From Corynebacterium atrinae (GTDB lineage Bacteria; Actinomycetota; Actinomycetes; Mycobacteriales; Mycobacteriaceae), in assembly GCF_030408455.1 (NCBI RefSeq), contig NZ_CP046977.1, positions 2,418,001 through 2,482,000 of the forward strand: a DNA stretch of 64,000 nt, in the 5' to 3' direction. The notes under the pieces were generated by a model, which ran no database searches, had not been told where the DNA came from, and saw only the letters and a list, made by a program, of their open reading frames with translations. Below are positions 44,789 to 54,503 of this stretch, piece after piece. Every line of letters begins with the position of its first letter. Position 1 is the first letter of the stretch. Made by a program: the position numbers and the translations under genes.

Positions 44789-44818
44789 CCTTTGCAAAGG
44801 GGTAACCTAGCAAGGTTA
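44789..44818 (-). promoter_or_regulatory. RamB/RamA-like sites and an inverted repeat upstream of ald
   Basis: ACACCTTTGCAAA resembles the RamB box (AAACTTTGCAAA); it is part of the 12-bp perfect palindrome CCTTTGCAAAGG (44789-44800). AGGGGT (44798-44803) fits the RamA motif. Next comes TAACCT-N4-AGGTTA (44803-44818), a perfect inverted repeat with no owner that I can name. C. glutamicum ald is known to be controlled by RamA and RamB. Confidence 0.6.
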
Positions 44819-44891
44819 GCCAAGCCACAACCAGCATGGTTGCTCCACGCTCCTCCCCCCGCTCCACCCCACAGCCATCTCCCCAACGCCA

Positions 44892-44938
44892 AACCCCGGG
44901 TCGAAAAATGTCCTTAAGACACTTTTCGACCCGGGGTT
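44892..44938. terminator. Strong hairpin between hspR and ald
   Basis: AACCCCGGGTCGAAAA pairs perfectly with TTTTCGACCCGGGGTT (16 bp), with further inner pairing TGTC/GACA. The A/T-rich inner pairs sit next to the loop, not the base. It ends the dnaK-grpE-dnaJ-hspR message. Confidence 0.85.
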
Positions 44939-44953
44939 CCGGATGCCCAACCG

Positions 44954-45397
44954 CTAGGGGGTGACAGTCATCCTGTCTTGTCGACGCCCCAGGCGCGGCT
45001 CCCACATAACTAGCGCCGTCGAGCGCGGCACATGAACGAGTTCACCACGCCGCGGAGAGGTGGCGTTTTCCACCCGGGCACGCAGCTCGCGGTTTACCTT
45101 CAAGGTTTCTTCGAGCTTCTCCTGGAGCTGCTCATTCTCCCGGCTGAGCTCGATGATGGCCTTGATGCCCGCCAGATTGACACCCTCCTCTTGGGAGAGC
45201 CGCTGAATGGTCCGCAGCATGGAGATATCGCGCCGAGAATAGCGGCGCCCCCCACCGGAAGTGCGCGCTGGGCTCACCAGACCAATGCGATCGTAGGTAC
45301 GCAAGGTCTGCGCGTGCATGCCGGTGAGTTCGGCGGCCACCGAGATGACGAACACCTCACCGAGGTCATTCGTTGCCGACTTATCCCTGTTACTCAT
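44954..45397 (-). CDS. hspR: Heat-shock repressor HspR (MerR family)
   Basis: 147 residues. MerR-type winged helix: VISVAAELTGMHAQTLRTYDRIGLVSP, then SGGGRRYSRRDISMLRTIQRLSQEEGVNLAGIKAI-like wing and helix, and a coiled coil at 85-115. It binds CTTGAGT-N7-ACTCAAG repeats with DnaK as co-repressor; such sites lie before dnaK and clpB here. Last gene of the chaperone operon, giving feedback. Confidence 0.95.
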   Translation of the reverse strand: MSNRDKSATNDLGEVFVISVAAELTGMHAQTLRTYDRIGLVSPARTSGGGRRYSRRDISMLRTIQRLSQEEGVNLAGIKAIIELSRENEQLQEKLEETLKVNRELRARVENATSPRRGELVHVPRSTALVMWEPRLGRRQDRMTVTP

Positions 45398-45420
45398 AAC
45401 GTTCGTCCACCTCCTTTGAG

Positions 45421-46605
45421 TTACTTGTTGCCGGGCCAGTCCGCGCGGGGACTAAACCCAGAGCTCTTTTCCGCCTGCGCGTAGGTGCGCAAGGCACTGT
45501 TCGCGGCGGCGTCTAAGTTCTTTGGAACCGCGACCTCAACGGTGACTAAGAGATCACCGGCCGAGTCGCCGCGCTTGGGTATGCCCCGGCCCCGCACGCG
45601 CAGCGTGCGGCCGTTCGGTGTCCCCGCTGGGACCTTGACCTTCACGGGGGCGTCGAGAGTCGGGACCGAGATGGTGTCCCCGAGGGCGAGTTCCGCGAAG
45701 GACACCGGGATGGTGACTTCGAGGTCGTCGCCCGAACGGGTAAACACCTTGTCCGGTTTGACGTGGACGGTGACAAAGAGGTCGCCCGCCGGCTTGCCGT
45801 TCGGACCCGCCTCACCTTGCCCAGCGAGGCGGACCTTTTGCCCGTCGATGACGCCAGCGGGGATGCGAACCGTAATCGAACGAGTACGGTGCACCGTCCC
45901 GGAGCCGTGGCAGGTAGTGCACGGGTCGGTGATGACCTGACCGGTTCCGTCACAGTTGGTACACGGAGCTGAGAACCCGAAGGCTCCCTTGTTCTCCGAG
46001 GTGTAGCCGGATCCGGAACACACAGGACAGGTCGTGGGGTTGCCCGATTTGGACCCTGAGCCGTGGCAGGTGTTGCAGGGTGCCACTCCACTTATTTGGA
46101 GGGGGATCGTGGTCCCTTTCGCGGCTTCCCGGAAGTCCAAAGTGAGTTCAGTTTCGACGTCTTGGCCCCGCGTCGGCCGAGCTGAGTGGCGAGGAGCGCC
46201 GCCGCGGTTGAAAAGGCCACCGAAGATATCGCCCAGGCCGCCGTCCGCAGAAAATCCTCCACCGGATCCTCGGGATCCTTGCCCGAAGAGGTCCGAGACG
46301 TCGAAGTCTTCTTGCTGCGTCTGCCGAAACCCGCCCGGGAACCCGGCACCTCCGAAACCGCCACTACGAAGCATGGCTTTTAGCTCGTCGTATTCCTTGC
46401 GCCTGGTCTCGTCGCCGACGACGTCATAGGCCTCGGCCACCTTTTTAAAGCGCTCTTCAGCGGCCTTGTCACCGGGATGCTTGTCCGGGTGATTGTCCCG
46501 GGCCAGCTTGCGGTAGGCCTTTTTGATCTCTTCCGTGCTCGCGGACGAGGAGACCCCCAGATCCGCATAGTAGTTCTTGTCTGCCCATTCACGTTGAACA
46601 GTCAC
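45421..46605 (-). CDS. dnaJ: Chaperone DnaJ
   Basis: 394 residues. J domain with the HPD motif (DNHPDKHPG), a Gly/Phe-rich linker ([13 protein letters not shown]), four zinc-finger repeats ([32 protein letters not shown]) and the C-terminal client-binding domains. It stimulates DnaK ATPase. GTG start with GGAGGA 8 nt upstream. Its place after grpE and before hspR is the actinobacterial arrangement. Confidence 0.97.
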   Translation of the reverse strand: MTVQREWADKNYYADLGVSSSASTEEIKKAYRKLARDNHPDKHPGDKAAEERFKKVAEAYDVVGDETRRKEYDELKAMLRSGGFGGAGFPGGFRQTQQEDFDVSDLFGQGSRGSGGGFSADGGLGDIFGGLFNRGGAPRHSARPTRGQDVETELTLDFREAAKGTTIPLQISGVAPCNTCHGSGSKSGNPTTCPVCSGSGYTSENKGAFGFSAPCTNCDGTGQVITDPCTTCHGSGTVHRTRSITVRIPAGVIDGQKVRLAGQGEAGPNGKPAGDLFVTVHVKPDKVFTRSGDDLEVTIPVSFAELALGDTISVPTLDAPVKVKVPAGTPNGRTLRVRGRGIPKRGDSAGDLLVTVEVAVPKNLDAAANSALRTYAQAEKSSGFSPRADWPGNK

Positions 46606-46659
46606 TGGGCATCTCCTCCTTCCAAAAAGTCTCTATCAATATCATGCGTGAAACGTGCG

Positions 46660-46714
46660 CATCGCCGCCCCCGGGGTCGGGGCTTTCCCTCAACTCCCAG
46701 GTAGAGCGGCGATG
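46660..46714. promoter_or_regulatory. Hairpin in the grpE-dnaJ gap
   Basis: CATCGCCGC (46660-46668) pairs with GCGGCGATG (46706-46714), with smaller inner stems, in the 129-bp gap inside the operon. It could be a partial terminator or an mRNA processing point that sets the dnaK:dnaJ ratio. No test is possible from sequence. Confidence 0.45.
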
Positions 46715-46734
46715 TCTCACGGTAGCGGTGCGGT

Positions 46735-47382
46735 TTAGGCGTTGTCGGCCCCACCAGCCGGGTCAGCGATGATGACCATCGCATTCCGGACCAGGCGATC
46801 ACCGACGCGGTAGCCACGGCGCAACACTGTGCCGATCACCTTCTCCTCGCCGGACGACAAGTCCTGCACGGCCTCGTGGATTTCGGGATCGAAGGCATCG
46901 CCCTCAACTCCGAATGCAGCAAGCTTCTGGCTATCCAGCGTGGTGGTGAGCTTGTCGGCGAAGGCCCGCAGAGGGCCAGCTTCCTCCAAGTCACCGTGCT
47001 GGCGAGCCAGATCCAGATCGTCCAGAATGGGCACGAGCTGGGTCAAGACAGCTGCCTTGGCGGCATCGATGATGCCTTGGCGGTCACGCTCAGTACGCCG
47101 ACGGTAGTTGGCGTACTCGGCGCTAATGCGCTGCAGATCCTCGGTGCGCTCCGCCAGCTGGGCCTCAATGTCCGAGACTTCACCATCGCCGTCGTGATCG
47201 GGATCGACGTTGGCAAAGGCCTCTTCGATTTCCGCCTCCAGGGCCGGATCGAACTCACCCGCACCGTGGGCCTGGGCAGCCTCCTCGGCGGCAGCTTCGG
47301 CTTGCTCGGCCGACGTTGCCTCCGGATCGGTGTGCTCCGGGTCGCCCGGGTTGTCGGGCATAGACGGATTGGGGTTGGTCAC
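46735..47382 (-). CDS. grpE: Nucleotide exchange factor GrpE
   Basis: 215 residues: an acidic disordered N-terminus (about 1-60), a long coiled coil ([33 protein letters not shown] region), and the beta-domain with [18 protein letters not shown]. It releases ADP from DnaK. GTG start at 47382 shares its first base with the dnaK stop (TAGTG), so translation is coupled. Confidence 0.96.
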   Translation of the reverse strand: MTNPNPSMPDNPGDPEHTDPEATSAEQAEAAAEEAAQAHGAGEFDPALEAEIEEAFANVDPDHDGDGEVSDIEAQLAERTEDLQRISAEYANYRRRTERDRQGIIDAAKAAVLTQLVPILDDLDLARQHGDLEEAGPLRAFADKLTTTLDSQKLAAFGVEGDAFDPEIHEAVQDLSSGEEKVIGTVLRRGYRVGDRLVRNAMVIIADPAGGADNA

Positions 47383-49235
47383 TACTTCTTCTCCTCGTCT
47401 GCCTCAGGAGCGTCATCCTCGACCACCTCGGCGTCGACGACATTGTCATCGGCGTCAGCGGTCGGGGCTCCGGCCTGGGTGGCACCGGCATTAGCCTCTG
47501 CCTCGTAGATGGCCTTACCCATTTCCTGGGACTCGGTGGACAGCTTCTCCACGGAAGCCTTGATGGCGTCGAGATCCTCGCCCTTGAGGGCCTCGTCGAC
47601 TCCCTTGGCAGCCTCTTCCACCTTGGACTTGATGTCCTCGGAGAGCTTGTCGGAGTTCTCTTCCATGAACTTGCGGGTCTGGTAGACCATGGACTCAGCG
47701 TTGTTGCGGGTCTCCTGCTCCTCGCGGCGCTTCTTGTCCTCCTCAGCGTGAGCCTCGGCGTCCTTGACCATGCGGTCGATCTCTTCCTGGGACAAGCCGG
47801 AGCCGTCCTGGATCTTGATCGTGTTCTCCTTGCCGGTGCCCTTGTCCTTGGCGGTGACGTGGACGATGCCGTTAGCGTCGATGTCGAAGGTGACCTCGAT
47901 CTGCGGGACACCACGCGGTGCCGGGGCAATGCCACCGAGTTCGAAGGAACCGAGCAGCTTGTTGGCGGAAGCCATTTCACGCTCGCCCTGGAAGACCTGG
48001 ATCTGCACGGAGGGCTGGCTGTCCTCAGCGGTGGTGAAGGTCTCCGAGCGCTTGGTCGGGATGGTGGTGTTGCGCTCGATGAGCTTGGTCATCACGCCAC
48101 CCTTGGTCTCAATACCAAGGGAGAGCGGGGTGACGTCTAGCAGCAGCACGTCCTTGACCTCGCCGCGCAGAACGCCGGCCTGCAGGGCAGCGCCGACAGC
48201 GACGACCTCGTCGGGGTTGACGCCCTTGTTCGGCTCGCGGCCACCGGTCAGTTCCTTGACCATCTCGGTGACGGCGGGCATGCGGGTGGAACCACCCACG
48301 AGAACAACGTGGTCGATGTCGGAGACGGACATACCGGAGTCCTTGATGACCTGGTTGAACGGCTCCTTGGTGCGATCGAGCAGGTCCTGGGTGATCTTCT
48401 GGAACTCGGTGCGAGTCAGGGTCTCGTCCAGGAAGAGCGGGTTCTTGTCAGCGTCCACCGTGATGTACGGCAGGTTGATCGTTGCCTGCTGGGAGGAGGA
48501 CAGTTCAATCTTGGCCTTCTCAGCGGCCTCGCGCAGACGCTGCAGGGCCATCTTGTCCTTGGTCAGGTCAATGCCCTGGGAAGCCTTAAACTTGTCGACC
48601 AACCAGTCGACGATGCGCTGATCCCAGTCGTCGCCGCCGAGCTTGTTATCGCCAGCGGTGGCGCGGACCTCCACGACACCGTCACCGATCTCCAGCAGGG
48701 AGACGTCAAAGGTACCGCCGCCAAGGTCGAAGACCAGAATGGTCTGCTCCTTGTCGCCGCGCTCCAGGCCGTATGCCAGAGCTGCTGCGGTGGGCTCATT
48801 GACAATGCGCAGAACGTTGAGTCCGGCGATCTGGCCGGCTTCCTTCGTAGCCTGGCGCTGTGCGTCCTCGAAGTAGGCGGGGACGGTAATGACTGCATCG
48901 GTGACATCCTCACCGAGGTAGGCCTCAGCGTCCCGCTTCAGCTTCATGAGCGTACGAGCGGAGATCTCCTGCGGGGTGTACTTCTTGCCATCAATATCGG
49001 TGCTCCAGTCGGTGCCGATGTGGCGCTTGACGGAGCGAATGGTGCGGTCGACGTTGGTCACGGCCTGGTTCTTGGCGGACTGGCCGACGAGGACCTCGCC
49101 GTTCTTGGCAAAGGCGACGACGGACGGGGTGGTCCGGGAGCCTTCGGCGTTAGCGATGACGACGGGCTCGCCGCCTTCCAGAACGGAGACCACCGAGTTG
49201 GTGGTACCGAGGTCAATTCCTACTGCGCGTCCCAT
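47382..49235 (-). CDS. dnaK: Chaperone DnaK (Hsp70)
   Basis: 617 residues, usual length. Actin-type ATPase domain: [50 protein letters not shown]. Linker [19 protein letters not shown], substrate-binding domain and acidic C-terminal EEKK-type tail. First gene of the operon, controlled by the HspR box at 49320-49340. Works with DnaJ, GrpE and ClpB. Confidence 0.98.
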   Translation of the reverse strand: MGRAVGIDLGTTNSVVSVLEGGEPVVIANAEGSRTTPSVVAFAKNGEVLVGQSAKNQAVTNVDRTIRSVKRHIGTDWSTDIDGKKYTPQEISARTLMKLKRDAEAYLGEDVTDAVITVPAYFEDAQRQATKEAGQIAGLNVLRIVNEPTAAALAYGLERGDKEQTILVFDLGGGTFDVSLLEIGDGVVEVRATAGDNKLGGDDWDQRIVDWLVDKFKASQGIDLTKDKMALQRLREAAEKAKIELSSSQQATINLPYITVDADKNPLFLDETLTRTEFQKITQDLLDRTKEPFNQVIKDSGMSVSDIDHVVLVGGSTRMPAVTEMVKELTGGREPNKGVNPDEVVAVGAALQAGVLRGEVKDVLLLDVTPLSLGIETKGGVMTKLIERNTTIPTKRSETFTTAEDSQPSVQIQVFQGEREMASANKLLGSFELGGIAPAPRGVPQIEVTFDIDANGIVHVTAKDKGTGKENTIKIQDGSGLSQEEIDRMVKDAEAHAEEDKKRREEQETRNNAESMVYQTRKFMEENSDKLSEDIKSKVEEAAKGVDEALKGEDLDAIKASVEKLSTESQEMGKAIYEAEANAGATQAGAPTADADDNVVDAEVVEDDAPEADEEKK

Positions 49236-49269
49236 GTTGTTTTTCCTCCATGTTGTTAGGGATTTTGTG

Positions 49270-49294
49270 AAGTTGATTGCGAGTGACTCAACTT
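49270..49294 (-). promoter_or_regulatory. Extra inverted repeat in the dnaK leader
   Basis: AAGTTGA-N11-TCAACTT, between the HspR box and dnaK. It is close to HAIR half-sites but with a longer spacer, so it may be a degenerate second box or an mRNA stem. Confidence 0.4.
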
Positions 49295-49319
49295 ATCGGG
49301 ACCTACTGTACCAGCAAGC

Positions 49320-49340
49320 CTTGAGCCAAGGTCACTCAAT
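49320..49340 (-). promoter_or_regulatory. HspR box (HAIR) upstream of dnaK
   Basis: CTTGAGC-N7-ACTCAAT matches the HspR inverted repeat at 12 of 14 positions. It lies 85-105 bp before the dnaK start. A TACAGT on the minus strand just downstream could be the -10 box. Confidence 0.85.
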
Positions 49341-49457
49341 CTGACACTTTCTACAACGGTGCACCCTTCAGAGTTGTTCCCTCTTCGCTCAACTTTTTTA
49401 AATTCCCTGCTAACAACCCATAAATTAGCCCCCTCACACCCCTAGAGGGCCTCGATC

Positions 49458-49505
49458 TTGACGGCATCTCACCCTTGTGAGTTAATACAGGTACTCACCC
49501 GTGAG
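49458..49505 (+). promoter_or_regulatory. Putative putA promoter with paired CTCAC/GTGAG operators
   Basis: TTGACG (49458-49463) and a TTAATA/TAATAC -10 (about 49482-49488) make a plausible promoter. Two palindromes, CTCACCCTTGTGAG (49468-49481) and CTCACCCGTGAG (49494-49505), overlap it, about 25 bp centre to centre. The rest of the 457-bp gap between dnaK and putA holds the HspR boxes on one side and the leader ORF on the other. Confidence 0.5.
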
Positions 49506-49583
49506 AGACCACCGTCACAAATGCCGCCCACACCCTGGGGCGCGCTAGCGTGCCGGGAGAACTGAAAGGCGGTGCCCACTGCC

Positions 49584-49643
49584 ATGAACCGCGAGCACAC
49601 CCGAACTCGGCGTAGTAGCGACCGTCCTCCGGTAGTCGCCTGA
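49584..49643 (+). CDS. Possible leader peptide upstream of putA
   Basis: A 19-residue ORF, MNREHTRTRRSSDRPPVVA, ending TGA 49 nt before putA. It has a tandem Pro-Pro near its end and a stem-loop (49640-49664) beginning at its stop codon, the layout of an attenuator or ribosome-stalling leader. The ribosome site is weak (AAAGG about 14 nt upstream). The link to proline sensing is inference. Confidence 0.4.
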   Translation: MNREHTRTRRSSDRPPVVA

Positions 49644-49664
49644 AACTTCCCCCAAACGTTTCAG
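49640..49664 (+). promoter_or_regulatory. Stem-loop overlapping the leader ORF stop
   Basis: CTGAAAC and GTTTCAG form a 7-bp perfect stem with an 11-nt loop, 29 nt before the putA ATG. It contains the TGA of the leader ORF, so a ribosome there would open it. Confidence 0.5.
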
Positions 49665-49692
49665 CCCACTACCTCAAAAGGACCCCATTCTC

Positions 49693-52600
49693 ATGTCACC
49701 ATCTCAGCCAACCCTCGAGTCCGTCATGCCCGCCGCCATCGACCGTGCCCGCGGCTGGCTGGAGGCCAGTGCCCCCGGTGCCGCGGGGACGTCGAAAAGC
49801 GCCGCGAAGGGCACCCGCGAACTTGCGGAGCTCGTGCGCGACCCCAAGGGCGTGGCCTTCACCATGCAGTTCGTCGACCGCGTTGCCCGCCCCGAAGACA
49901 ACGCCACCGCCGCCAACGCCCTGGCGCAGATGCCGGAAGGACCGAAATTCCTCGGACCTCTGAACAAGTCGGCCCTGCAGCTCGGAGGCAAGCTCGGCAC
50001 CCTTTTCCCGCAAATCGTCATGCCCATCGCCCGGATGCGCCTTCGCCAGATGGTCGGCCACCTCGTCCTCGACGCGGACGGCAAAGCCTTGAACAAATTG
50101 CTGGACAAGTCCGCGAAGGACGATACTCAGCTCAACCTCAACCTCCTCGGCGAGGCAGTCTTGGGCCACGACGAAGCAGAGCGCCGCGCCGAGCGCACCC
50201 TCGCCCTCATCTCGAACCCGCGCGTGACCTATGTCTCCGTCAAGGCCTCCAGCCTTTGCGCACAGCTCAATCCCTGGGACCTGGAGGGATCGCTGGCCCG
50301 GCTCAAGGACCAGCTGCGCCCGATGTACCAGGCCGCCAAATACAACGGCGTGTTTATCAACCTGGACATGGAGGAGTACAAGGATCTACGCCTGACCATC
50401 CGCCTGTTCACCGAGCTACTCAGCGAGGAGGAGTTCACGCACTTGGAGGCCGGCATCGTGCTGCAGGCCTACCTGCCGGATAGCTTCGAGGCCCTGCAAG
50501 AGTTGGCTTCCTTTGCCGCCGAGCGCGTGAGCAATGGTGGCGCCCCCATTAAGATTCGCCTGGTCAAGGGCGCGAACCTCTCCATGGAGAAGGTCGAGGC
50601 CGAGGTGCACGGCTGGCCACAGGCCCCCTACGCCACCAAGCATGCCGTCGATGCCAACTACCTGCGCCTCGTCGACTGGATCCTCACCCCCGAACACGCC
50701 GCCAACGTGCGCATCGGCATCGCCAGCCACAATCTCTTCACCGTCGCGGCGGCATGGGAGCTGGCGGTGGCCCGCGGCGTCGAGAAGCAGGTCGACGCCG
50801 AGATGCTCCAGGGCATGTCCCCGGAGCAGTCCCGCCTGGTCAAAGCGGCCATCGGCCGAATGATCCTCTACACCCCGGTCGTGCACGCCGAGGACTTCGA
50901 CGTCGCCGTCAGCTACCTCGTTCGCCGCCTGGAGGAAAACGCCGAGGAGCAGAACTTCCTCCACTCACTGTTCGCGCCGGGCACCACACCGATGGACCGC
51001 CAGGAAGAGGCCTTCAAGCGCGCCGTTGAGGACCGCTGGGAGGTCTCTGACCGGCCCCGACGTACCCAGGATCGTCGCATTGAGCAGTCCCGCCAGGCCC
51101 CCGATACCGGGCGCTTTATCAACGAGCCAGACACCGATCCGGCTCTGCGCGCCAGCCGCGAATGGGCGTTGGCCGCCCTCGCCGCCGAGCCGATCACCAT
51201 CGAGCAGGAGGAAATCACCGATCCGGCGCTTGTCGACGCCGCCGTTGCCACCGCCCGCCAGCTATCTCACGGGTGGGCGGGCCGGAGCGGCGCCGAGCGC
51301 GCCGCCGTGTTGGACACCATCGCCGACGAGCTGGCGAAGGCCCGCGGCGAGTTCATCACCGTCATGGCCCATGAGGCTGGTAAGACCGTCGATCAATCCG
51401 ATCCGGAGATCTCCGAGGCCATCGATTTTGCCACCTACTACGGGCAGTCCGCCCGCCTGCTCGACGAGGCACGCTCGGAGTTCACCCCGCATGCCGTTAC
51501 CGTCGTGGTCCCGCCGTGGAACTTCCCCGTCGCCATCCCTTGCGGCGGCGTGACCTCGGCCCTCGCGGCCGGTTCGGCAGTGATCCTCTCCCCCGCCCCG
51601 GAGGTCGTCGATTGCGCCCAGGTGCTGGTCAACGCCATTCACCGCGGCCTCGACGCCCACGGCATTGACCGCGACCTGGTGCAGCTCCTGCGAACCGACG
51701 AGGCCGATGCCGGCCAGCGTCTCATCTCCCACGAGAACGTCGACCACGTCATCCTCACCGGGGCGTCCGAGACCGCAAAGCTCTTCCGCTCCTGGCGCCC
51801 GGAGATGGCTATTTCTGCGGAGACGTCAGGCAAGAACGCCATCATCGTCACCCCGGCGGCCGACCCAGACCTCGCCGTAGCCGACATCTACCGCTCCGCC
51901 TTCGGCCACTCCGGCCAGAAATGCTCAGCCTCCTCGCTGGTCATCTTCGTCGGCGCCGCGGGCGAGTCCCGCCGCCTGCGAGAGCAGCTTATCGACGCCG
52001 TCTCCACCCTCCGCGTCGGCCCCGGCACCGACATCACCACCACCATGAACGGGCTGATTTCTCCCCCCGGCGAGAAGCTGCAGCGCGGCCTCACCCAGCT
52101 GGATGAGGGCGAATCCTGGTTGCTCAAGCCCCGCCAGCTTGACGATGAGGGCCGCTTCTGGACCCCGGGCATCCGCGATAACGTTGCCCCCGGTTCCTGG
52201 TTCCACACCCACGAGTGCTTCGGCCCTGTCCTCGGCATCATGCACGCCTCCACCCTGGAGGAGGCCATCGAATGGCAGAACTCCACCGGGTTCGGCCTCA
52301 CCGGCGGCATCCATTCCCTCGATCCCCAGGAGATCAATTTCTGGTGCGATCGCGTCGAGGTTGGCAATGCCTACATCAACCGGGGCATCACCGGCGCGAT
52401 CGTCCAGCGCCAGTCCTTCGGCGGCTGGAAGGACTCCGTCATTGGTGCAGGCGCCAAGGCTGGCGGCCCGAACTACGTCGCCCAGCAGGGTGTCTGGTCG
52501 GACGGTTCCCTCGAGGTCGCCCAGGTGGAACTGCCCAGCACAACCGCTGATTTCCTGCGCCGCGCCACTGAATTGTTAAGCGATGACGATCTCCGCTGGC

Positions 52601-53109
52601 TCACCACTGCCGCCGAGCTCGACCAGGTGGCGTGGCGTGAAGAATTCGGCGCCACCCACGATCTCACGGCTTTGCGCTCCGAGGCCAACATCTTCCGCTA
52701 CCGCCCGCTGCTCGACCGTTTGTACATCCGCGTCGGCGAGAACTTCGCCCTCCGCGACGTTCTGCGTTTGCAGCTCGCCGCGCTGCGCACCGGCACTACC
52801 GTGGACATCTCTGCCCGCGACTCGGTGGCCCGCGAGCTGTCCCAGGCCGGGATCCACGCCCGCGCTATCAGCAACGATTCCTTTGCAGTCGAGCTGGAAG
52901 GGCTCAAGGGAGCACGAGTTCGAGTGCTGGGGGATGCGGGGACGGAGCTCTACTCGGCGGCCGCCGAATCGGGGTCAGTGATCCTGGATAGTCCGGTAAT
53001 CGCCGACGGGCGCCGCGAACTCCTCCCCTTCCTGTTGGAGCAGGCAATTTCCCAGACCATGCACCGTTTTGGCGTACTAGGAACAAAGAAGGTTTCTCTG
53101 GCAGAATAG
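49693..53109 (+). CDS. putA: Bifunctional proline dehydrogenase / P5C dehydrogenase
   Basis: 1138 residues. The N-terminal half is a FAD-dependent PRODH barrel (RVTYVSVKASSLCAQLNPWD, IRLVKGANLSMEKVEAEVHGWPQAPYATK split over 280-320, and ASHNLFTVAAAWELA). The second half is an ALDH domain (VVVPPWNFPVAIPCGG, FGHSGQKCSASSLV with the catalytic Cys). A C-terminal 150 residues lack a named domain. Together they oxidise proline to glutamate. No N-terminal RHH DNA-binding domain is present, so it should not regulate itself directly. Confidence 0.96.
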   Translation: MSPSQPTLESVMPAAIDRARGWLEASAPGAAGTSKSAAKGTRELAELVRDPKGVAFTMQFVDRVARPEDNATAANALAQMPEGPKFLGPLNKSALQLGGKLGTLFPQIVMPIARMRLRQMVGHLVLDADGKALNKLLDKSAKDDTQLNLNLLGEAVLGHDEAERRAERTLALISNPRVTYVSVKASSLCAQLNPWDLEGSLARLKDQLRPMYQAAKYNGVFINLDMEEYKDLRLTIRLFTELLSEEEFTHLEAGIVLQAYLPDSFEALQELASFAAERVSNGGAPIKIRLVKGANLSMEKVEAEVHGWPQAPYATKHAVDANYLRLVDWILTPEHAANVRIGIASHNLFTVAAAWELAVARGVEKQVDAEMLQGMSPEQSRLVKAAIGRMILYTPVVHAEDFDVAVSYLVRRLEENAEEQNFLHSLFAPGTTPMDRQEEAFKRAVEDRWEVSDRPRRTQDRRIEQSRQAPDTGRFINEPDTDPALRASREWALAALAAEPITIEQEEITDPALVDAAVATARQLSHGWAGRSGAERAAVLDTIADELAKARGEFITVMAHEAGKTVDQSDPEISEAIDFATYYGQSARLLDEARSEFTPHAVTVVVPPWNFPVAIPCGGVTSALAAGSAVILSPAPEVVDCAQVLVNAIHRGLDAHGIDRDLVQLLRTDEADAGQRLISHENVDHVILTGASETAKLFRSWRPEMAISAETSGKNAIIVTPAADPDLAVADIYRSAFGHSGQKCSASSLVIFVGAAGESRRLREQLIDAVSTLRVGPGTDITTTMNGLISPPGEKLQRGLTQLDEGESWLLKPRQLDDEGRFWTPGIRDNVAPGSWFHTHECFGPVLGIMHASTLEEAIEWQNSTGFGLTGGIHSLDPQEINFWCDRVEVGNAYINRGITGAIVQRQSFGGWKDSVIGAGAKAGGPNYVAQQGVWSDGSLEVAQVELPSTTADFLRRATELLSDDDLRWLTTAAELDQVAWREEFGATHDLTALRSEANIFRYRPLLDRLYIRVGENFALRDVLRLQLAALRTGTTVDISARDSVARELSQAGIHARAISNDSFAVELEGLKGARVRVLGDAGTELYSAAAESGSVILDSPVIADGRRELLPFLLEQAISQTMHRFGVLGTKKVSLAE

Positions 53110-53117
53110 AAACTCTT

Positions 53118-54494
53118 ATGAGCACACCACTTGATCCCCAGAAGCCCGGGATGCACGGCACCGATACCCGGGATCTCTCCGACTCCATCGCGGAGATAGC
53201 GGAAGACCAACCGATCTCGCACAGCTCCGACGAGGTTACGGATCGCGGCGTCATCATCGGCCGCGATGGTCGCTGGGCTGCGGGGTGGGCGCTGCGCTTC
53301 ATCATCATGGTGGTGGCCGGCTACCTGGCCCTGCAATTACTGGGGAAGGTGTGGGTAGGACTCCTACCGATCTTGCTCGCCATTCTGGTCACCTCGGTGC
53401 TGTGGCCGGTGTCCAGCTTTTTCCGCAACAAGTTGCACTTCCCCTCGGCCTTGGCAGCCATCTCCACGATCGTGGGCTTCTTCGCCATCATCATCGGAGT
53501 TTTCGCCGCCATGGCCCCGACTGTCCGCGACCAAGGTGCCTCCCTGGTGACGGAAGCCTCCAACGGTATCGATCGGATCACCGCCTGGGTCCAGAGCGGA
53601 CCTTTCAATCTCGACCTCGGTCAGTTCAGCGGGGCGCTCGATGACGTGGTCAACTACGTCCGCCAGCAGTCCGCCAACATCGCCTCAGGTGTGTTCAGCG
53701 GGCTGTCCGCGGCGACCTCCGTCGTAGTGACCCTCGTCGTCATGCTGGTGCTCACCTTCTTTTTCCTCAAGGACGGCTCCAAGTTCCTGCCCTTCGTGCG
53801 CAAGTACACCGGCGCCAATGCCGGGTGGCACCTCACTGAGGTCCTCACCCGCACGTGGAACACCCTGGCCGGGTTCATCCGAGCGCAGGCGCTGGTGTCC
53901 TTGGTTGACGCCGTGTTCATCGGTGTCGGCTTGCTCATCCTCGGCGTCCCCCTCGCGCTGGTGCTAGCCGTGATTACCTTCTTCGCCGGTTTCATCCCGA
54001 TCGTTGGTGCGTTCACCGCCGGCGCCCTGGCCGTCATCATCGCACTGGTCACTAACGGCCTGACCAATGCTCTGCTCGTGCTGGCGCTGATCCTCTTGGT
54101 CCAGCAGATCGAGGGCAACATTCTCCAGCCGATCCTGCAGTCGAAGGCCATGAACCTTCACGCTGCGATTGTGCTGCTTTCCGTCACCGTGGGCTCCACG
54201 ATGTTCGGCATCATCGGTGCCTTCCTCGCGGTCCCCGTCGCCGCTACCATCGCCGTCTGGATTCGCTACCACTCCGAGTTGGTCGCTCTTCGCGCCGGTG
54301 AGATCAGCATCGACGACATTGAGATTGCCACCGCGGAGGGCACGAACGTCACGTCCCGGGAAGCTTTCGAGGGGGTGCGCGACAAGCTCATGTCGATGGG
54401 CCGCCGGAAGAATGAGGATTCCTCAGGGGAGAAGGCCGAGTCGGGTGGCATCCTGCCGCGGTTCCGCAAGATTGTGGAAACCGACCCAGAGTAG
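53118..54494 (+). CDS. AI-2E family transporter (UPF0118-type)
   Basis: 458 residues. A polar N-terminus (1-50), then about eight membrane segments with the family stretches LVVMLVLTFFFLKDGSKF, FIRAQALVSLVDAVFIGVGL, LILLVQQIEGNILQPILQS and GIIGAFLAVPVAATIAV. It follows putA by 8 nt and may share its message. The family name comes from E. coli TqsA; the cargo here is unknown. Confidence 0.88.
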   Translation: MSTPLDPQKPGMHGTDTRDLSDSIAEIAEDQPISHSSDEVTDRGVIIGRDGRWAAGWALRFIIMVVAGYLALQLLGKVWVGLLPILLAILVTSVLWPVSSFFRNKLHFPSALAAISTIVGFFAIIIGVFAAMAPTVRDQGASLVTEASNGIDRITAWVQSGPFNLDLGQFSGALDDVVNYVRQQSANIASGVFSGLSAATSVVVTLVVMLVLTFFFLKDGSKFLPFVRKYTGANAGWHLTEVLTRTWNTLAGFIRAQALVSLVDAVFIGVGLLILGVPLALVLAVITFFAGFIPIVGAFTAGALAVIIALVTNGLTNALLVLALILLVQQIEGNILQPILQSKAMNLHAAIVLLSVTVGSTMFGIIGAFLAVPVAATIAVWIRYHSELVALRAGEISIDDIEIATAEGTNVTSREAFEGVRDKLMSMGRRKNEDSSGEKAESGGILPRFRKIVETDPE

Positions 54495-54503
54495 CCTGAC
54501 GGC

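Noticed and set aside
44803..44818. DtxR iron box upstream of ald
   Set aside because: The repeat is TAACCT...AGGTTA, opposite in half-site orientation to the DtxR consensus AGGTTA...TAACCT.
49584..49643. Cysteine- or SAM-type leader peptide
   Set aside because: The ORF has no cysteine and does not match the known actinobacterial leader peptides; kept only as a possible proline-linked leader.
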